Below, piece by piece: positions 28,547-36,616 of a stretch of DNA of 64,000 nucleotides. Source of the DNA: Rhodococcus ruber. GTDB lineage: Bacteria; Actinomycetota; Actinomycetes; Mycobacteriales; Mycobacteriaceae. The position numbers and the translations under genes are program-made. Numbering within the stretch: position 1 is the stretch's first letter; the number at the start of each line of letters is the position of its first letter. The stretch covers positions 1-64,000 of the forward strand of contig NZ_JAPWIJ010000010.1 of the NCBI RefSeq assembly GCF_027270735.1, written 5' to 3'. The notes under the pieces are model-generated. The model was given only the letters and a program-made list of their open reading frames with translations, did not search any database and was not told the origin of the DNA.

Positions 28547-29449
28547 CTACCGACGCCTGGGCTTGGCACCGGGCTTCGGAGCGGTGACCACCGATGTCAC
28601 CTCCGGCACTACCACCGGTTCACGATCGATCCGCCGGTAGACGATGTGCTGTTGGACGTATGTCCAGATGTTGTTGCTCACCCAGTAGAGCAGCACCGCG
28701 ACCGGCAGCACCGGGCCGCCGACGAGCACCCCGGCCGGGAACACCCAGAGCGTGAGCTTGTTCATGATCGCCGTCTGCTGATCGGCACCTACCGTTGAAT
28801 CCTGGCGGGCGATCGATGCGCGGGAGTTCAGATGGGTGGCAATTGCAGCGACGATCATCAACGGGACCGCAACGAACGCGATGCTCCATACCGACGGCAC
28901 TCCCCCGAACGGACCGAACGCTTCGAGCACCTCCCGAGAGCTGTTGACAGCAGCAGAGATCGGCGCACCGAACAGCCGTGCGTCGAGAAAGGACTGCACA
29001 TCGGCGGCGCTGAAGACGTAGTTCGCGGTGTTCGCATTCTCCTGCGCCGTCATACCGAGATGACCGAATCCGGTACCGGTTCGGTTGAACGAGCGCAGCA
29101 CGTGAAGCAAGCCGATGAAGACGGGGCCCTGTGCAAGCAGCGGCAGACATCCCATCAAGGGATTGAATCCGTTTTCCTGCTGCAGCTTTCGCGTTTCGGT
29201 TGCCTGCCGGGCCCGGTCCCCGGAGTGCTTCTTCCGGACGGCCTCGAGTTGAGGCTTCAGCTTCTTCATGACGAGCTGTGAACGAATTTGGCCGACGAAC
29301 GGCTTGATCAGAAGTGCCCGCAGTGTGAAGACCAGGAAGATCACTGCCAACGCCCAGGCGAAGCCGTTGTCGGGGCCGAGCACGGTCCCGAATACTCTGT
29401 GCCAGAACCACAGCACCGCGGAGACGGGATAGTAGACGAAATCGAGCAT
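28547..29449 (-). CDS. YidC/Oxa1 family membrane protein insertase (paralogue)
   Basis: A 300-residue Oxa1-family insertase with five hydrophobic segments: a short N-terminal helix, the core helix with conserved Arg44 in FTLRALLIKPF (the hydrophilic-groove Arg), a cytoplasmic hairpin rich in charge (MKKLKPQLEAVRKKHSGD), the NPLMGCLPLLAQGPVF segment, and C-terminal helices around 205-265; the tail is basic (KPRRR). The start at 29449 has AGTGAGG upstream. The context is not the rnpA-yidC locus near oriC, so this is probably a second, specialised YidC. It ends a run that includes two small membrane proteins and an ABC system; a dedicated insertion or secretion role for these is inference. Confidence 0.9.
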   Translation of the reverse strand: MLDFVYYPVSAVLWFWHRVFGTVLGPDNGFAWALAVIFLVFTLRALLIKPFVGQIRSQLVMKKLKPQLEAVRKKHSGDRARQATETRKLQQENGFNPLMGCLPLLAQGPVFIGLLHVLRSFNRTGTGFGHLGMTAQENANTANYVFSAADVQSFLDARLFGAPISAAVNSSREVLEAFGPFGGVPSVWSIAFVAVPLMIVAAIATHLNSRASIARQDSTVGADQQTAIMNKLTLWVFPAGVLVGGPVLPVAVLLYWVSNNIWTYVQQHIVYRRIDREPVVVPEVTSVVTAPKPGAKPRRR

Positions 29450-29513
29450 GGTGGAACACCTCACTGTGAGAGAAAGTCGGTCGGAAGGCGTCTCGACCGG
29501 ATCTCGCAGTGAC

Positions 29514-29837
29514 TCAGCAGAATACGAGCCACCGGTCCGGCCTCGAGACCGAACCGGGCGCTCTCGGCATGGGGCGGCCGGGAGTATCGGGATGCTCCTG
29601 CCTACGGAAGGATCCTCGAAGACGTCGGCCGTCCGCAGCTTCGGCCCACGTCGACCGAGGTGCGACCGCCCCAGGATCGACGGGTGCGCCGAAGTGCAGC
29701 AGTGATGCGGCTACCAACGCGCCGAACATCGCGATCTGGGCGGCGGGTTGCGCGTCGACAACGGTGAAGACGACGAGCAAGACGGCAATGATGCCGAGAA
29801 CGGTCACCACGGCGCGACCCGTGCGGGAGCCGTTCAT
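29514..29837 (-). CDS. Small membrane protein with RGxFRRQ tail (DUF6412-like, copy A)
   Basis: A 107-residue protein with two adjacent hydrophobic segments (about 9-28 and 33-48) and a basic cytoplasmic-type tail containing LRGSFRRQEHPDTPGRP and PRAPG. The protein encoded at 31895-32179 has nearly the same tail. I associate this motif with the family named DUF6412, without certainty. The ATG at 29835-29837 overlaps the stop of the large membrane protein gene (ATGA), showing translational coupling. The YidC-like gene follows after 64 bp. Function unknown; the context suggests a substrate or accessory subunit of the ABC/YidC system. Confidence 0.75.
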   Translation of the reverse strand: MNGSRTGRAVVTVLGIIAVLLVVFTVVDAQPAAQIAMFGALVAASLLHFGAPVDPGAVAPRSTWAEAADGRRLRGSFRRQEHPDTPGRPMPRAPGSVSRPDRWLVFC

Positions 29838-31222
29838 CCGACGGCCACCGCGATCTGCACCGCCGCATACGCGAACACGACGAGTGGGCCGCGAAGCATT
29901 TGCCGCAGCATGTCCACCGGAACCTGCCCCATCGGCGTCTCGAGAATGAGACCCCCGTACTCGAGTGGTGGTCGCGACGCGGATCGGTACAGAGCAGCGA
30001 GCGCCACGAACGGGATGGGTAGCACTGCCCAGAGCGATGCGCCGAACACCACCGGTGCGCACGCGGCGAAGACTGCGAGGACTCCGGCTGCAGGCACGAC
30101 CAGATGCGCTGAGCGCAGACTGCGATCAGACCCTCCGAATGCAGCACGAAAAGCACTGGACGAGTTGATATCTCGTAGGCCACGACCGAACGCAATTCCG
30201 ACTGCGCAGCACGCCAGCAGCACTGCGAGTGGACGCAGGGGCAGAGCGAACACCGCTGTACAGAGATAGACCACGATGATCACCGCAACCAGAGTGGATA
30301 CCGTGCTCCGATCCCGCAGGACGCGCCGAGCATCCGCGTCGACGAACATTCGCCAGCGTGAACCCGAAAACGACCGAGACCGCACCAGACCCACCCGACG
30401 CCAGGTACGCACCTCCATCTCGGCAGAGACGAACGACGAATCCATCGTCGTCGTCGCGACCGACAGTGAGGTAGCGAGCCCCGAACCACGTTCCAGCGCA
30501 GCCCGATTCAACCGTCGAACACGACGACGCCCAACCGACACGATCGCGATACCGGATACGACCGCGATCGCCGCCGCCCACACGACCGATGATGCAGGAA
30601 GAACCGGTGCGTAGATGAGGGACACCGAAGAGCCGAGGACCCCCACGCAAACCAGAACGACAGAGAACGTCCGGTACCACCGGTCTCCGAGCCGCGACGC
30701 CTGCGCGCATACTCCCCAGCCGACGACGCTCGCACCTGCTGCTGCCCCCATTCCGCCGAACCACCACCAACTGTGGGCTGCAGGCCCGACCAGTGTCGAT
30801 CCTCGTGCGATCAGAACACCAAGACCGCCTCCGCAGGCTGTCGACACCCAGTAGCGCGGAGCAAGTACGGCCGATTGATCGAGTGGGGTCGAGTGAATCC
30901 AGAACCGTTCCGCGGAGTTCACCACGACGGGCCCCAGCGCCCGCACCGCGACCATGAGCAGGCCGAAAGCTGCGATCGCGAGCCCCACCACGAACGGAGT
31001 ATCGACCGTACGTACGAGTCCGGCGACCGACTCGCCGGACCGGAGGGCGCCGGGGTCGATGCGTCCGAGGACGTGCCACAGCAGTCCCGTTGCCACGAAC
31101 ACCGGTAGTCCCCAGACTGCGAGGACGGTGCCGATGTCGGTTGGCATCCGCGCGCGTTTCCACTCACGAATCCGGCCACGGACGACGCGCGCAGAAGGTA
31201 GGGCCGTCGTCACTGTCGCCAC
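29834..31222 (-). CDS. Large multi-spanning membrane protein, probable ABC permease (DUF6297-like)
   Basis: A 462-residue hydrophobic protein with about ten to twelve predicted membrane segments in two blocks (about 30-250 and 300-460) separated by a charged region with RRRVRRLNRAALERGSG and RTWRRVGLVRSRSFSG. It begins with a GTG at 31220-31222 inside the 3' end of the ATPase gene (13-bp overlap) and ends overlapping the small membrane protein gene by four bases. This linkage makes it the likely membrane partner of the ATPase, as an exporter of the ABC-2-like kind. I associate it with the uncharacterised family DUF6297, from memory. Substrate unknown. Confidence 0.72.
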   Translation of the reverse strand: MATVTTALPSARVVRGRIREWKRARMPTDIGTVLAVWGLPVFVATGLLWHVLGRIDPGALRSGESVAGLVRTVDTPFVVGLAIAAFGLLMVAVRALGPVVVNSAERFWIHSTPLDQSAVLAPRYWVSTACGGGLGVLIARGSTLVGPAAHSWWWFGGMGAAAGASVVGWGVCAQASRLGDRWYRTFSVVLVCVGVLGSSVSLIYAPVLPASSVVWAAAIAVVSGIAIVSVGRRRVRRLNRAALERGSGLATSLSVATTTMDSSFVSAEMEVRTWRRVGLVRSRSFSGSRWRMFVDADARRVLRDRSTVSTLVAVIIVVYLCTAVFALPLRPLAVLLACCAVGIAFGRGLRDINSSSAFRAAFGGSDRSLRSAHLVVPAAGVLAVFAACAPVVFGASLWAVLPIPFVALAALYRSASRPPLEYGGLILETPMGQVPVDMLRQMLRGPLVVFAYAAVQIAVAVG

Positions 31223-31836
31223 CGGTCACCGTCCATGCACGTGTCGGCCACCTGCTCGACGAGATCCGGGTCGTGAGATGCCATCAGGACGATGCGCCCG
31301 GCCTGCTTCTCGTGCTCGATGGCCTGAGCCAACCAACGCTTGCCCGCGGCGTCCAACCGTTGCTCGGGTTCGTCGAGCACCAACACGTCTCGGGGTCGCA
31401 CGAAAGCCGAACCCAATGCGAGCCTTCGCTTCTGACCGCTGGACAAGGTGACGGGTAGCTGATCGACGACGTGCCCGAGCCCCAGTCCCTCGATCACCCG
31501 TTCGGCTGCACTCGGAGGGTCGGCCACTCCGTGGGCCGCAGCGACGAGTTGAAGGTGTTCGGTCACCGACAGGTGCGGAAAGGTCCCCGGATCGTCCAGT
31601 ATCGACGCCATGCGCGCGCGGAAATCGGGCGCTGTCTCGTCGACAGGCTCTCCGAACAGTGTGATGGTTCCGGAATCGAGTTCGTCGGCTCCGACGACGC
31701 ATCTCAGCAGAGTTGTCTTTCCGGCTCCGTTGGCACCGACGAGGGCACAGACCGACCCCTCCGACACGGCGAAGTTGACATCGCTGAAAACGGTCAGCGA
31801 ACCGAAACGCTTGGTGGCGTCGGCGATCACGAGCAT
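31210..31836 (-). CDS. ABC transporter ATP-binding protein (export type)
   Basis: A compact 208-residue ATPase: Walker A GANGAGKTTLLR (about 35-46), Q-loop SILDDPGTF, a slightly degenerate signature LSSGQKRRLAL instead of LSGGQ, Walker B VLVLDEPEQRLD, and H-loop ASHDPD. The ATG at 31834-31836 has GGGAG seven bases upstream; the longer frame to 31950 overlaps the upstream small gene and has no better site. Its stop lies inside the permease-like gene. It lacks any adjacent solute-binding protein, consistent with export. Confidence 0.88.
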   Translation of the reverse strand: MLVIADATKRFGSLTVFSDVNFAVSEGSVCALVGANGAGKTTLLRCVVGADELDSGTITLFGEPVDETAPDFRARMASILDDPGTFPHLSVTEHLQLVAAAHGVADPPSAAERVIEGLGLGHVVDQLPVTLSSGQKRRLALGSAFVRPRDVLVLDEPEQRLDAAGKRWLAQAIEHEKQAGRIVLMASHDPDLVEQVADTCMDGDRWRQ

Positions 31837-31894
31837 GGTGGTTCTCCCTGGCAACCTTGCGACTACGGACGCGAAGGCGTGGGGGAACTCGAAA

Positions 31895-32179
31895 CTAGAG
31901 TGCCCCCACCAGGGCACCGGGTGCTCGTGGCTGCGGACGGCCCGGGGCATCCGGGCGGTGTTGACGCCGGAACGCGCCTCGTAGGTGACGTTCCTCGGCG
32001 GTGGGGCCTACATTCGGCAGCCGGCGCAGGAGTGTCAGAACATCGACGCGGTGCGCGAGCACCATCAGGACCGTCAGTGCCGCAACGAGAACGAGAGCAA
32101 CGTCCGTGGTTCCGGCGGGCGTCGTCAGCAGCAGCGACAGAAGAAGCAGCGAGGTGACGACGAAGTTCTGGTATCCCAT
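31895..32179 (-). CDS. Small membrane protein with RGxFRRQ tail (DUF6412-like, copy B)
   Basis: A 94-residue protein with two hydrophobic segments (about 5-20 and 25-42) and a basic tail with LRGAFRRQHRPDAPGRP and PRAPG. The tail is nearly identical to that of the protein at 29514-29837, so the two are paralogues flanking the ABC genes. GGGAGGTGCGAG directly precedes the ATG, an unusually strong ribosome-binding site suggesting high expression relative to neighbours. It is 39 bp after the DUF4173-like gene and 58 bp before the ATPase. Function unknown. Confidence 0.75.
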   Translation of the reverse strand: MGYQNFVVTSLLLLSLLLTTPAGTTDVALVLVAALTVLMVLAHRVDVLTLLRRLPNVGPTAEERHLRGAFRRQHRPDAPGRPQPRAPGALVGAL

Positions 32180-32218
32180 CTCGCACCTCCCTGGTGTGCC
32201 GCTGATCCGAGTCGTTGC

Positions 32219-33649
32219 TCAGGGTACAGATACCGACGGGTCTGTGCACCACTGCCACGTGTTGCCCGCTCGCACCACGCCGCGGCCGTGCACACACGCT
32301 CGCATGAAATCGGGCAATCGATCGAGTTCCGCGTCGGCGTCGGACGACAACCCACCCAGGTAGAAAACATCGACACGTCCGGTCTGCTCGAATCGCTCCA
32401 CGTTGTGACGCGCGATGTACGCATCGGGATTCAGCGCAGCCAAGGCGAGCACGGTGAGTACCGCCCCGACACCGACTGCTCGTGGAATCCAGCGACCCGA
32501 CATCCGCACACCAGCGGCGAGCAGGAGCACGAACACCGATCCCAGCCACCACTCGACAGCCGTGACGAACAACCTCGGAGTGGTGTACCCGTACTGCTCC
32601 TCGTACAACGACATTCGATGCAGCGCCGACGCCACGATCACCATGGACAAGACACACAGCGCGCCCAACAGGGCACGCAACGCAATCCGGTCGCGTCGGG
32701 CGGTGCGCTCGGCCTTGGTCACGGTGGCCGCGATGACGAGCAATGTCAGCACCGTCACCGCGAGCAATTGCCAGAACCCCTGCCGCGCGTACTCGGCGTT
32801 GGTCAGACCTTCTGTCGTCAGAACGTGCCCCTGGCCGCCGAACAGCGTCGGCACCTGGAACCCGACGAACACGACGAACAGCGCCACCACCGCCCCCAGG
32901 GGAACCATCCACTCCCACAACCGCAGTGTGCGACGCGGCGACGGTGCGAGGCGATCGAACCGAGGCGGATGCAGTGCAACGTACGCCACGGCCAGCGCAC
33001 CTGCTGCGGTGAACACGAAGACGAGGGTGCGTCCGACGATCGATGCGGCATCGAACTCGGGCGTCACCGCGCCCAGTGCATCCGCGAAACGCTTGTCGGC
33101 CGCACCGAACAACGCCGCGAACACGACGCAGAGCGCCACAGTCACAACGGCCACCATGCCGATGCGCACCGGCCGCGGCCCCTCCAGATCGATCGAACCG
33201 GCTCCGCGCCGGGTCCACCGAGCCACGCGCACCGGCAGAAACAACGGCAGGAGAGCGCCGAGTGCAATTCCCGTCCACGTCCAGGCACGGGAGAGCACCA
33301 CCACTCCGACCACGATGGCAAGCGTCGTCGACATCGTCACGATCCACTCGGCCGCTCGCAGTACAGACACGCTCGCCAGTGCCAGCACTCCTGCCACACC
33401 GGCCCATTCCCACCGCGATAGCCTGCCGCTGCGCGCTGCGAGCACAACCACCACGAAGGTCACGGCAGTGATCAGCACACCGAACGTGTTGTCCACCAAC
33501 GTCACTGCACCGATCAGTCCGGCCAGAGCCGACCCGACGAGCGCCGCACGAGGTGGCTGCGAATACCGCAACACCGGCCAGGTGCGCGGTCCCCAGGGAA
33601 AGCGCCCGTGCTTCGTTCTCGGATGAATCGGAATGTCGATCGTGCTCAT
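32219..33649 (-). CDS. DUF4153/DUF4173-type multi-spanning membrane protein
   Basis: A 476-residue integral membrane protein with about twelve hydrophobic segments. The second half, with EYARQGFWQLLAVTVLTL and RMSLYEEQYGYTTPRLF followed by LNPDAYIARHNVERF, matches what I know of the DUF4153/DUF4173 family, whose function is not known but which often sits beside two-component systems. It is read in the same direction as the kinase and regulator upstream (87 bp after the kinase stop) and the small membrane protein/ABC genes downstream. A role in envelope stress signalling or transport is inference. Confidence 0.8.
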   Translation of the reverse strand: MSTIDIPIHPRTKHGRFPWGPRTWPVLRYSQPPRAALVGSALAGLIGAVTLVDNTFGVLITAVTFVVVVLAARSGRLSRWEWAGVAGVLALASVSVLRAAEWIVTMSTTLAIVVGVVVLSRAWTWTGIALGALLPLFLPVRVARWTRRGAGSIDLEGPRPVRIGMVAVVTVALCVVFAALFGAADKRFADALGAVTPEFDAASIVGRTLVFVFTAAGALAVAYVALHPPRFDRLAPSPRRTLRLWEWMVPLGAVVALFVVFVGFQVPTLFGGQGHVLTTEGLTNAEYARQGFWQLLAVTVLTLLVIAATVTKAERTARRDRIALRALLGALCVLSMVIVASALHRMSLYEEQYGYTTPRLFVTAVEWWLGSVFVLLLAAGVRMSGRWIPRAVGVGAVLTVLALAALNPDAYIARHNVERFEQTGRVDVFYLGGLSSDADAELDRLPDFMRACVHGRGVVRAGNTWQWCTDPSVSVP

Positions 33650-33736
33650 GGCTCTTCCTTTTCTGTGTTTCGGGCATGGAAGGTCGGCGGCTGCACTCCG
33701 GAGACGAGCAGTCGCGGTTCGGATGGATCGAGAAAA

Positions 33737-34711
33737 TCAGTGCTCGGGGATGGACACTCTGATGTGGCAGCCGAATTCGCTGTCGAGGACTTCGATGGTT
33801 CCGCCGTGCAGTTCGGTGGCCCAGCGGGCGATGCCGAGGCCGAGACCTGTTCCGCCGTCGGTGGATCCGCCGCGAGTGAATCGGTCGAACACCGCATGGC
33901 GATCGGCGAGCGCAATGCCTGGGCCCTGGTCGACGACGTCGAATGCATACGCTCCACCGATTCGATGGGCTCGCAGCGTCACTGTGCTCGAATGGGGGGA
34001 ATGCCGCACGGCGTTGTCGACGAGGTTGGTGATCACCTGCGTCATGCGAGATCGGTCGGCCACGACGGTCGAATCGCCGGGCGAGACAACGATCGACACT
34101 CGTTCGCGGTGAACGGAGGTCGCATCCTCGAGGAATTGCCGCACCGCGAACTCCTCCGGGGCAATGGTGAGGACACCGCCCTCCACGCGCGACAGGTCGA
34201 GCAGTTCGCTGACCAGATCACCGAGTCTCTCGGTCTGGCTCAGCGCCACCGACAGCGTTTCGGGATTCGCGTCGGTCACCCCGTCGACCATGTTCTCGAG
34301 CACGGCCCGCAGGGCGGCGATGGGCGTCTTCAACTCGTGCGAGACGTTGCCGATCAATTCACGGCGATACTTTTCTGCGGCTTCCAGATCGTCTGCCATG
34401 GTGTTGAACGCGGTGGCGAGCTCTCCCACCTCGTCCCGCGAGGTGGCCCGCACGCGTGTCGAGTAGTCGCCACGCGCCATCGCCTTGGCCGCCCAGGTCA
34501 TCTCGCGCAGCGGTGACGTCATTCCGTGAGCGACGAATTGTGTTGCAGCCAAGGAGACCACGAGCGCCGCGAGCAATGTGTAGCGAAATTGCCAGCCCGC
34601 TCCGATCCAGAAGACGACACTGGCCAACACCAACACAGTTCCTACGACGAACGAGACCTTCAGCTTGAACGAGCGCAAGGGATCCAACGGGCGCGGCAGC
34701 ATCCGCATCAT
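33737..34711 (-). CDS. Two-component sensor histidine kinase
   Basis: A 324-residue kinase. Two close hydrophobic segments (about 17-38 and 43-61) leave almost no extracytoplasmic loop, so it may sense a membrane or intracellular signal or work with a partner membrane protein. HAMP follows (about 62-112), then HisKA with His125 in NVSHELKTPIAAL and HATPase motifs DNAVRH, DQGPGI and GTGLGLGI. The ATG at 34709-34711 overlaps the response-regulator stop (ATGA). The frame opens further upstream inside the regulator gene and is not used. Confidence 0.9.
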   Translation of the reverse strand: MMRMLPRPLDPLRSFKLKVSFVVGTVLVLASVVFWIGAGWQFRYTLLAALVVSLAATQFVAHGMTSPLREMTWAAKAMARGDYSTRVRATSRDEVGELATAFNTMADDLEAAEKYRRELIGNVSHELKTPIAALRAVLENMVDGVTDANPETLSVALSQTERLGDLVSELLDLSRVEGGVLTIAPEEFAVRQFLEDATSVHRERVSIVVSPGDSTVVADRSRMTQVITNLVDNAVRHSPHSSTVTLRAHRIGGAYAFDVVDQGPGIALADRHAVFDRFTRGGSTDGGTGLGLGIARWATELHGGTIEVLDSEFGCHIRVSIPEH

Positions 34712-35382
34712 CGCGGCGACTCCACGGCATACCCGACACCGTGCACGGTTCGGATGAGATCGCCACCGAGCTTGCGGCGCAATGCTTTCACATGAGAGTC
34801 GACGGTTCGGCTGCTCGCGGAATCGTCCCAGCCCCACAACTGCGACAGCAGAGTCTCTCGAGAGACAGCGGTACGGGGACGAGCAGCGAGATACGCCAGG
34901 ATGTCGAATTCCGTTCTGGTCAAATGGATGTCGCCGGAGTCGTTGGACACCCGTCGTTCACGGTGATCGATCTGCAAGTCGCCGATTCGGACGGAGTGGG
35001 ATTCGACGGTGGCCGATCGCTCGGCGCGGCGAATCAGCGCGTGCACGCGAGCGACCAATTCCCGCATACTGAACGGCTTACCCAGGTAGTCGTCCGCGCC
35101 GACACCGAGGCCGACGAGCATGTCGGTCTCGTCGGACTTGGCCGTCAGCATCAACACCGGCACCGGCCGGGACGCTTGAATTCGGCGGCACACCTCGAGC
35201 CCGTCGAAACCGGGCAGCATCAGGTCGAGAACCACGAGGTCGGGATCGAATCGTGCACAGGCCTCGACAGCGGCGGGGCCATCGGCTGCGGTGACGACCT
35301 GGTACCCCTCGCCGCGGAGCCGCGCTGCTACGGCGTCGGAGATCGTGGGCTCGTCGTCCACGACGAGAACTGTGCGGCTCAT
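34708..35382 (-). CDS. OmpR-family response regulator
   Basis: A 224-residue regulator: receiver domain with VDDE pocket, phosphoacceptor Asp53 in VVLDLMLPGFDG, and Lys in YLGKPF; winged-helix DNA-binding domain (about 128-222) with LTRTEFDILAYLAARPRTAVSRETLLSQLWGW and DSHVKALRRKLGG. The ATG at 35380-35382 gives the canonical MSRTVLVVDDEP start; the longer frame adds eight residues with no support. It is first in a co-oriented series: regulator, intramembrane-type kinase, DUF4173-like, small membrane protein, ABC pair, small membrane protein, YidC. Confidence 0.92.
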   Translation of the reverse strand: MSRTVLVVDDEPTISDAVAARLRGEGYQVVTAADGPAAVEACARFDPDLVVLDLMLPGFDGLEVCRRIQASRPVPVLMLTAKSDETDMLVGLGVGADDYLGKPFSMRELVARVHALIRRAERSATVESHSVRIGDLQIDHRERRVSNDSGDIHLTRTEFDILAYLAARPRTAVSRETLLSQLWGWDDSASSRTVDSHVKALRRKLGGDLIRTVHGVGYAVESPR

Positions 35383-35493
35383 GAGAACTGACCCTAGAGG
35401 GCACACAAGGAGGAGCCCGTCGGGAAATGTGGAGGTTCGGTGAAGGTTGGAGCCGGACCGTCGGGTCGCCGCGAACTCGACTTTACGTTCAAT

Positions 35494-35512
35494 TTAGGGT
35501 CGGCTACCCTTC
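35494..35512. promoter_or_regulatory. IdeR/DtxR iron box upstream of siderophore-binding lipoprotein
   Basis: TTAGGGTCGGCTACCCTTC matches the IdeR consensus TTAGGTTAGGCTAACCTAA at 14 of 19 positions, including the central GGCTA. It is 35-53 bp upstream of the iron-complex-binding protein start, the usual place for iron-dependent repression. Confidence 0.7.
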
Positions 35513-35546
35513 CGTTTGTTAGCCAACCCTTCCGAAAGGCGTCTCG

Positions 35547-36602
35547 ATGCACACCCGACCACTACGCACGACTCTGGCGGTGTGCGCGATAGCGCTGACC
35601 ACCGCGGGGCTACTCAGCGCATGCTCGAACTCGAATGACGAGGCGTCGCCTGCCTCGGGAACGGGCACGGGCGCCACGGCAGGCTCGTCTGCATTTCCGG
35701 TCACGATCGAGCACGCGTTCGGTGAGACCGTCGTTCCGACGGAACCGACTCGCATCGTGGTGGCGGGGTACACCGAGCAGGACACCGTTCTGGCACTCGG
35801 CGTCATACCCGTCGGCGTCACCGAGTGGTACGGCGAACAGCCCTACGCAACCTGGCCCTGGGCCCAGGCAGCGCTCGGTGACGCGCAGCCCGAGGTTCTC
35901 TCGAACGACGATGGATTCGAGACAGAGAAGATCGCCGCACTCGAGCCCGATCTCATCATCGCCACCAATGCAGGCCTGACGGCGGACACGTACAACACGC
36001 TCAGCGATATCGCACCCACGCTCGCGCAGTCCGACGCGTCGACCGCCTACTTCGAGCCGTGGGACGTGCAGGCAGAGAAGATCGGACGCGCACTGGGGCA
36101 GAAGACCGAGGTCGATGCGTTGATCGACGGCGTGAACCAGAAGTTCGCCGACGCCGCTGCCGCACACCCGGAGTTCGCCGGCAAGAAGGCGATCTTCTTG
36201 CAGAACGCGTTCTACGAGGGCAAGGCGATTGCGTACCAGGACGGACTGAGCACCGACTTTCTCACCAAGCTCGGCTTCGCGATCCCCGACGATATCGACG
36301 CGTACGTTCCGGCCGACGGTAGCGCTCAGGCCAGTATTCCGCTGGAGAACCTGTCTGTACTCAACACCGCCGACGTGTTGATCTGGGGAACCGAAGGGCC
36401 CGGTGACCGCACCCAATTGGAGAAAGAAGCGGTGTACAACGCGCTGGAGCCGGTGCAGAACGGCAATCTGGTCTTCACCGATGGGGTGACGGCCGGGGCG
36501 ATCTACTTCACCAGTGTGCTGAGCCTGCCGTACGTGATCGACAAGCTGACCCCGGCGCTGACCGAAGCACTCGACGGAACTGCAGCGACGATCACCGGCT
36601 GA
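35547..36602 (+). CDS. Iron-siderophore ABC transporter substrate-binding lipoprotein
   Basis: A 351-residue FecB/FepB-type binding protein. Signal sequence with a lipobox LLSAC (Cys at about 26), Gly/Thr/Ser linker, then the periplasmic-binding-protein type III fold: PTRIVVAGYTEQDTVLALGVIPVGV at the start, the EKIAALEPDLIIA segment, and a long central helix. It captures an Fe(III)-siderophore outside the membrane. No permease or ATPase gene is adjacent, so it must work with components encoded elsewhere. The IdeR-like box upstream predicts induction when iron is scarce. AAAGG sits before the ATG. Confidence 0.9.
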   Translation: MHTRPLRTTLAVCAIALTTAGLLSACSNSNDEASPASGTGTGATAGSSAFPVTIEHAFGETVVPTEPTRIVVAGYTEQDTVLALGVIPVGVTEWYGEQPYATWPWAQAALGDAQPEVLSNDDGFETEKIAALEPDLIIATNAGLTADTYNTLSDIAPTLAQSDASTAYFEPWDVQAEKIGRALGQKTEVDALIDGVNQKFADAAAAHPEFAGKKAIFLQNAFYEGKAIAYQDGLSTDFLTKLGFAIPDDIDAYVPADGSAQASIPLENLSVLNTADVLIWGTEGPGDRTQLEKEAVYNALEPVQNGNLVFTDGVTAGAIYFTSVLSLPYVIDKLTPALTEALDGTAATITG

Positions 36603-36616
36603 CAGGACCGGGCCGC

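Noticed and set aside
31863..33677. 604-codon frame on the minus strand overlapping the DUF4173-like gene
   Set aside because: Same strand but another frame; the Arg-rich translation has no membrane segments or motifs, whereas the other frame encodes a clear membrane protein.
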